From Chthonomonadales bacterium (GTDB lineage: Bacteria > Armatimonadota > Chthonomonadetes > Chthonomonadales > CAJBBX01), in the NCBI GenBank assembly GCA_012517255.1, contig JAAYVH010000078.1:1-39276 (forward strand): 39,276 nt of DNA, written 5' to 3'. Made by a program: the position numbers and the translations under genes. The notes under the pieces were generated by a model that searched no databases, was not told the DNA's origin, and saw nothing but the letters and a program-made list of their open reading frames with translations. Position 1 is the first letter of the stretch; each line of letters starts with the position of its first letter. Of this stretch, positions 35,549 to 39,276 are shown one piece after another.

Positions 35549-37760
35549 GCGCGGAACTACGCCGGATGTGAGGCAAGGCGGGGCTGACGGACCGGCTACG
35601 CCGGCCATGTACGTTGCCGGCTTCGGCATCGTCGTCTGCGCGGTCACGACAGCCGTTCTGGGCCTTGAGCTGACAGACCCTCTGTTCGGGGTCACGATCA
35701 TCGGCATGGCCGGTCTGGGATTCAGCGTGAGCCTTGCTGCGCGGCACAGGCCATCAGCGGGATGGGCCCTCGCAGCTCTCGTGGGCAGCATTCTCGGGCT
35801 GTTCGCGCTCGGCACCAGCTCAGGCGGCTTCGCAGGACAACTGTTCCCGGCGAGCAGCTCCGGCGACGTCCATCGCGATCTGGGCGTGTTCCTGTGCTGG
35901 CTCATGGTGCTGCTGAGCTTCGCGCAGCTCTCGCGCGGCTGGCTGCTGTTCATGTGCGTTCCTGCCGCTGCGATCATGGGCCTTGTGGGTACCGTATATG
36001 CTGAGCCTGCATTCCTGTGGCTCTTTCTCATCTTCGTGTTTCTGGGCACGTTCATGGTGGTCAACGACCAGTACGCGCGGACGAGGGGCGAACCCACCGC
36101 TGCCAGGGCTGCTAAGGACGGCGTCTCTATCATTGGACAACTCTATGTCGTCGCAGTGTGCAGCGCGAGCGCGGTCATCGTTGGCCGAATAATCGCCCAG
36201 CCCATGCAGAGCGTCGGGTCGGCTCTGGTGCCCATGGCCGCCGTAGCGGGGGCCGAAGCGGCGCGCGACCAGCGTCGCCAATCCGCTCGGGTCTCAGTAT
36301 CCGAGAGCTCGGAGCTGCTGATAGGGAACGGTCCTACCACGGAGTCAGACACCGTGCTCATGCGCATCCGAGCCGAGCATGGCGGCTACTGGCGCGGCGC
36401 CACTTTCGACTGGTACATGGGGTCGGGTTGGCGCTCTACGCTGCGTCCGAATATCAGCGCCGGTCCGCGACCTTCCCGAGGTTTCCCGTCCGCGATGTTC
36501 GATCCGCGCATGCGCGACAGCGTGGATGTCGTGGTGCCGCGCACCGAGCTTAACGACACCCCGGGCAGGACGCACACGCTCCGGCAGTACGTGAGGCTCG
36601 AGGGTACAGGCCGCTTCACGGATCTGTACGGCGCGGCAGAGGCTCGTCAGTACCGCCTCATGGACAGCGCCGTGTTCGGTGTTCCGCTGTCGGCGTATGC
36701 GGATGAAGCCGGGCGCATCGCGCTCAATCGTCCGATCGCCTCGACATACTACGAGGTCGAGTCGGATATCGTTGAATGGTCGCCAGATGAGCTCAGAGCG
36801 GCATCGGAGGAGATGCCCGAGGCGATCCGGGACCTCTATGTGCCGATTGTCATATCCGGCGGGCTGGACCGGTTGCGTGCTCTGGCGCAGGAGGTCACGC
36901 GCAACGCGTCCAATCGCTACGACCGCGTGGAAGCCCTGCGTCAGTACCTGTCGAGCACCTGCCTCTACAACCTTCAGGCGGAGGCCATTTCGGCCGACGC
37001 CGGCGACGTGGTATCTCGGTTCGTCTTCGAAACGAAAGAGGGAGAGTGCAAGCTGTTCGCCTCTGCTCTCGCGGTCCTCTGTCGCACGATCTGCATACCG
37101 GCGCGGGTGGCTTCAGGTTTCCTGAGCGGCGAGTTCGATCCCGACTATCAGTACTATGTGGTCCGGGAGCGCGACAAGCATCTGTGGACGGAGGTGTATT
37201 TCGCTGGCCATGGTTGGGTACCCTTCGACGCCACCACCGATGCCCGAGACGTCACTCCCCGAGAGGAGGACGGCGGACTGCTGGATCAGGGAGGCTGGCT
37301 CAGGAGCCTGCTGAGCCGAGGCTGGCTGCCGCCGTTGGCCATAGCGCTCGGGCTTCTATTGTTTGCTTATGTGGTCATCGTGGAACTGGTAATGAAGCGG
37401 CTGCGGTGGAGAGGTCGCAGTGGCCCGTCCACGCTGGACGCCTCGACGCTGCGCGTGCTTCAGTCCTATGCGTGGCTTTCCCGGAAACTGCGGAAGCGGG
37501 GCCTGGCGAGGAAGCCGCACGAGACGCCTGCCGAATACGAGCGGAGGCTGATCAACGCCACAGGGATCGCTGGCGAGGCCGCGACAGAGCTCAGGACGCT
37601 GACGGAGATGGTGATGGATATTCGGTACGGCATGAGGACCGCCACGATCACCGATGCCGCCGAGGCGCGGCGTCTGGCCACCGCCGTTCTGAGCGCACTG
37701 AGAGTTGCAGATCGAGCGGCGCACGTCCGACCTGCCGCTGCCATGGGAGCAGGCGCGTGA
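35541..37760 (+). CDS. TgpA-like membrane transglutaminase-domain protein
   Basis: A 739-residue protein. About five membrane spans occupy residues 15-175 (AMYVAGFGIVVCAVTTAVLGL, WALAALVGSILGLFALGTSSG and others), with one more near residue 220. A large external region of about residues 230-600 includes a transglutaminase core with triad Cys503 (EGECKLFASAL), His547 (DKHLWTEVYF) and Asp563 (WVPFDATTD). A further span (LPPLAIALGLLLFAYVVIVEL) precedes a cytoplasmic DUF4129-like tail (SYAWLSRKLRKRGLARKPHETPAEYERRL). This is the TgpA (DUF3488-transglutaminase-DUF4129) layout. It overlaps DUF58 by 8 bp and ends with GTGA, in which holA starts. The substrate is likely a cell-envelope protein. Confidence 0.9.
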   Translation: MPERGTTPDVRQGGADGPATPAMYVAGFGIVVCAVTTAVLGLELTDPLFGVTIIGMAGLGFSVSLAARHRPSAGWALAALVGSILGLFALGTSSGGFAGQLFPASSSGDVHRDLGVFLCWLMVLLSFAQLSRGWLLFMCVPAAAIMGLVGTVYAEPAFLWLFLIFVFLGTFMVVNDQYARTRGEPTAARAAKDGVSIIGQLYVVAVCSASAVIVGRIIAQPMQSVGSALVPMAAVAGAEAARDQRRQSARVSVSESSELLIGNGPTTESDTVLMRIRAEHGGYWRGATFDWYMGSGWRSTLRPNISAGPRPSRGFPSAMFDPRMRDSVDVVVPRTELNDTPGRTHTLRQYVRLEGTGRFTDLYGAAEARQYRLMDSAVFGVPLSAYADEAGRIALNRPIASTYYEVESDIVEWSPDELRAASEEMPEAIRDLYVPIVISGGLDRLRALAQEVTRNASNRYDRVEALRQYLSSTCLYNLQAEAISADAGDVVSRFVFETKEGECKLFASALAVLCRTICIPARVASGFLSGEFDPDYQYYVVRERDKHLWTEVYFAGHGWVPFDATTDARDVTPREEDGGLLDQGGWLRSLLSRGWLPPLAIALGLLLFAYVVIVELVMKRLRWRGRSGPSTLDASTLRVLQSYAWLSRKLRKRGLARKPHETPAEYERRLINATGIAGEAATELRTLTEMVMDIRYGMRTATITDAAEARRLATAVLSALRVADRAAHVRPAAAMGAGA

Positions 37761-38878
37761 GCGACATCATGCTGACAGCCGCCTCGCACGAGGACTGGCT
37801 TGCGGAACTTCACCGTGCCTACATCATCTACGGCGAAGACGCGGACCTGATTCGCGAGGCGGTTGGGATGCTGAAGTTACACGTCCTTGGCTCGGCTGGC
37901 GGCGACTTCGACTGGGAAGAGCTTGACGCCGGCTCATGTTCTCCAGAGGACGTACTGGCCAGCGCGCAGCGTGTGCCGGTTATGGCCGATCGTCGTGTCG
38001 TTCTCGTTCAGGGTGCTGAGGTGTACGCCAAAGCCGAAAGACGGGCTGAGGCATCGAGGCTGGCAGGAGCTGTTCCGAATCTGCCGGCGGCATCATGCCT
38101 CGTCTTCGTGGTCCGGCAGTCGGATGCATCGCGGCGCAGGAGCGCGGTCCTAACGCCGGACCTCGATGGCGCGGTTCGCGCCGCCGGACGCATCGTACGG
38201 TGCGCTCAACTGGAGGGACCCGCGCTCGCCGAGTGGGCGCAAGCATATGTGGGACGGTTCGGCAAGAGCATTGCGCGGGCTGCCGTACAGCGCGTGGTCG
38301 CCGACGTGGCGGAGCGGCATGCCGTCAAAGAGGAGCTCGACAAGCTCGTCGCCTATGTTGGCGATCGCGACACGATTGACATCAGCGATGTCCGCGAGCT
38401 GATCGGCGAGGCTCCCGAGGATGTCATGTTCAGGCTTGTGGACGCCGTGTCGGCGCGGAATGGTTCTGACGCTCTGGTCTTGCTGCGGCAAGCGGCGCGC
38501 TACGAAGGGCGGGCCCAGACGCTCGCTGCCAAGTTGATCGCGTTGCTGACCCGTCAGTTCCGCCTACTGCTGCAGGCCAGAGAGCTCGTTGAGATGGGAG
38601 TGCCAATACAGCGGATGCGACGTCTCCCCGCCGATGTGGAGGCCGAGTTGCCGGGCGAAACCAGTCTGGCGTCCATGGCCTGGAAGGCAGGCGCCATCGC
38701 CCGTGATGCAGACGGTTGGACCGTCGAGGAGATTGCGGACGCCCTTGGGCAACTCGTGGAATGTGACGCGGCGAACAAGGGTGAGGAGGCCGGCAGCAGC
38801 GATCCTATGGCAAATCTGGAGATGCTGGTGGTGACGCTGTGCCGCAAACGCCCTTCGCTTGCGGCCAGATCTGCGTGA
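37757..38878 (+). CDS. holA: DNA polymerase III delta subunit (clamp loader)
   Basis: Delta opens the beta sliding clamp within the clamp-loader complex. The 373-residue protein has the HolA pattern: RAYIIYGEDADLIREAVGML (degenerate P-loop opening), EELDAGSCSPEDVLASAQRVPVMADRRVVLVQGAE, VFVVRQSDASRR, and the lid/collar part with EELDKLVAYVGDRDTIDISDVRELIGEAPEDVMFRLVDAVSARN and LLTRQFRLLLQARELV. The GTG at 37757 is chosen because GGGAG lies 7 nt before it and the product then fits the family; an ATG at 37769 is the alternative. The start codon overlaps the transglutaminase stop (GTGA), so it is translationally coupled. It converges on rpsT, a very common neighbour. Confidence 0.9.
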   Translation: MSDIMLTAASHEDWLAELHRAYIIYGEDADLIREAVGMLKLHVLGSAGGDFDWEELDAGSCSPEDVLASAQRVPVMADRRVVLVQGAEVYAKAERRAEASRLAGAVPNLPAASCLVFVVRQSDASRRRSAVLTPDLDGAVRAAGRIVRCAQLEGPALAEWAQAYVGRFGKSIARAAVQRVVADVAERHAVKEELDKLVAYVGDRDTIDISDVRELIGEAPEDVMFRLVDAVSARNGSDALVLLRQAARYEGRAQTLAAKLIALLTRQFRLLLQARELVEMGVPIQRMRRLPADVEAELPGETSLASMAWKAGAIARDADGWTVEEIADALGQLVECDAANKGEEAGSSDPMANLEMLVVTLCRKRPSLAARSA

Positions 38879-38893
38879 GGCATTGAAAGCGCC

Positions 38894-38918
38894 GAGCCCC
38901 TCGACATGGGAGGGGCTC
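38894..38918. terminator. Bidirectional terminator between holA and rpsT
   Basis: A perfect 9-bp GC-rich stem (GAGCCCCTC, 38894-38902; GAGGGGCTC, 38910-38918) with a 7-nt loop lies in the 65-nt gap between the convergent stops of holA and rpsT. No T-run is obvious on either side; position and symmetry suggest it serves both genes. Confidence 0.65.
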
Positions 38919-38943
38919 AGTGACATGCGGGAATACGCGTGGA

Positions 38944-39219
38944 TCAGGACAGGGTCTGCGATGCCTTGTTGGCGCGCCGCATCAGTCGCGATTTGCGGCG
39001 GGCGCCTGCATTCCGGTGGATAATGCCTCGCTCGACCGCTTTGTCGATGATGCTGACGGCTGCACGCACCGCGCCCTCTGTCTGAGCCGCGTCGCCGGCA
39101 TCCATCACTGCTTTCGCTTTCTTCACGAACGTCTTGATCGCCGACTTGGTCGAGATGTTCCGCAACCTGTTGGCACGCGACTTCTTGACATCTTTGACTA
39201 CCGACTTGATATTGGGCAC
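38944..39219 (-). CDS. rpsT: 30S ribosomal protein S20
   Basis: A 91-residue basic, all-helical protein that binds 16S rRNA early in small-subunit assembly. It starts MPNIKSVVKDVKKSRANRLRN, includes KSAIKTFVKKAKAVMDAG, and ends with the conserved IIHRNAGARRKSRLMRRANKA. The start codon is GTG at 39217-39219, preceded by GGAGGTGA (39228-39235), a full match to the anti-Shine-Dalgarno. The length is typical. It is transcribed leftward from a promoter near the right edge of the window. Confidence 0.97.
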   Translation of the reverse strand: MPNIKSVVKDVKKSRANRLRNISTKSAIKTFVKKAKAVMDAGDAAQTEGAVRAAVSIIDKAVERGIIHRNAGARRKSRLMRRANKASQTLS

Positions 39220-39248
39220 GAGTGAGTCACCTCCAAGAAAACCGGACC

Positions 39249-39254
39249 AGTATA
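39249..39254 (-). promoter_or_regulatory. Candidate -10 element of rpsT
   Basis: On the minus strand, TATACT at 39254-39249 resembles a sigma70 -10 hexamer and would give a leader of a little over 20 nt before the GTG start. The matching -35 would fall at or beyond the end of the window, so it cannot be judged. Confidence 0.35.
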
Positions 39255-39276
39255 CCTTCCCGCACGGGTGAGACGC

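Noticed and set aside
37046-37756. Upstream extension of the holA frame inside the transglutaminase gene
   Set aside because: Sequence before GTG 37757 is Arg/His-rich shadow of the transglutaminase gene; the ribosome binding site and family N-terminus start at 37757.

Overview
This is a GC-rich, gene-dense bacterial chromosomal segment holding about 32 protein genes and one tRNA. No transposase, phage gene, integrase or CRISPR array is visible. The organism is probably diderm: it has an RND efflux pump with a periplasmic adaptor, and an ECF sigma / anti-sigma / RseB-like triad. Ribosome binding sites of the GGAGG type precede most genes, and GTG and TTG starts are common. The mix of class 1B PyrD/PyrK, CoaX, a Spo0M-like protein, a DUF6785/6784-type membrane protein, GH29, GH116 and GH42-like glycosidases best suggests Armatimonadota or a neighbouring environmental phylum. 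That placement is an inference from gene content, not a measurement.

Layout. 1-3.8 kb: a structured leader and threonine aldolase; a secreted LTxxQ (Spy-like) protein; an unrecognised protein; type III pantothenate kinase. 3.8-5.8 kb: a large multi-pass membrane protein. 5.9-11.4 kb: an ArsR-type repressor, RND adaptor, RND pump and YgaP-like DUF2892 protein in one overlapping operon. 11.4-13.7 kb: ECF sigma factor, zinc-finger anti-sigma and RseB-like protein. 13.8 kb: tRNA-Met(CAT) behind a consensus sigma70 promoter. 14-15 kb: a secreted carboxypeptidase-regulatory-like protein. 15.2-19.6 kb: a glycosidase-like protein with arginine-rich disordered tails, then the tRNA methylthiotransferase MtaB. 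19.6-22.4 kb: a PfkB kinase, divergent from a Spo0M-like/aldo-keto reductase pair.

22.4-24.4 kb: a membrane-anchored macro-domain-like protein and a nucleoside-type MFS carrier. 24.4-28.3 kb: an overlapping minus-strand operon pyrK - nitrilase-family hydrolase - pyrD - MFS exporter. 28.4-33.1 kb: GH29 fucosidase, a frameshifted LTxxQ-like membrane protein, and GH116 glycosidase. 33.3-38.9 kb: MoxR ATPase - DUF58 - transglutaminase operon running into holA, converging on rpsT at the right edge.

Points most worth a second look: (1) an apparent +1 frameshift in a G-run at 30409-30414, supported by a terminator placed just after the restored stop codon; (2) a degenerate macro-like domain behind a membrane anchor; (3) a glycosidase-like core flanked by Arg-rich tails and linked to mtaB; (4) a nitrilase-family gene translationally interlocked between pyrK and pyrD; (5) the ArsR-RND-DUF2892 cassette. 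None of these alone proves a new system.
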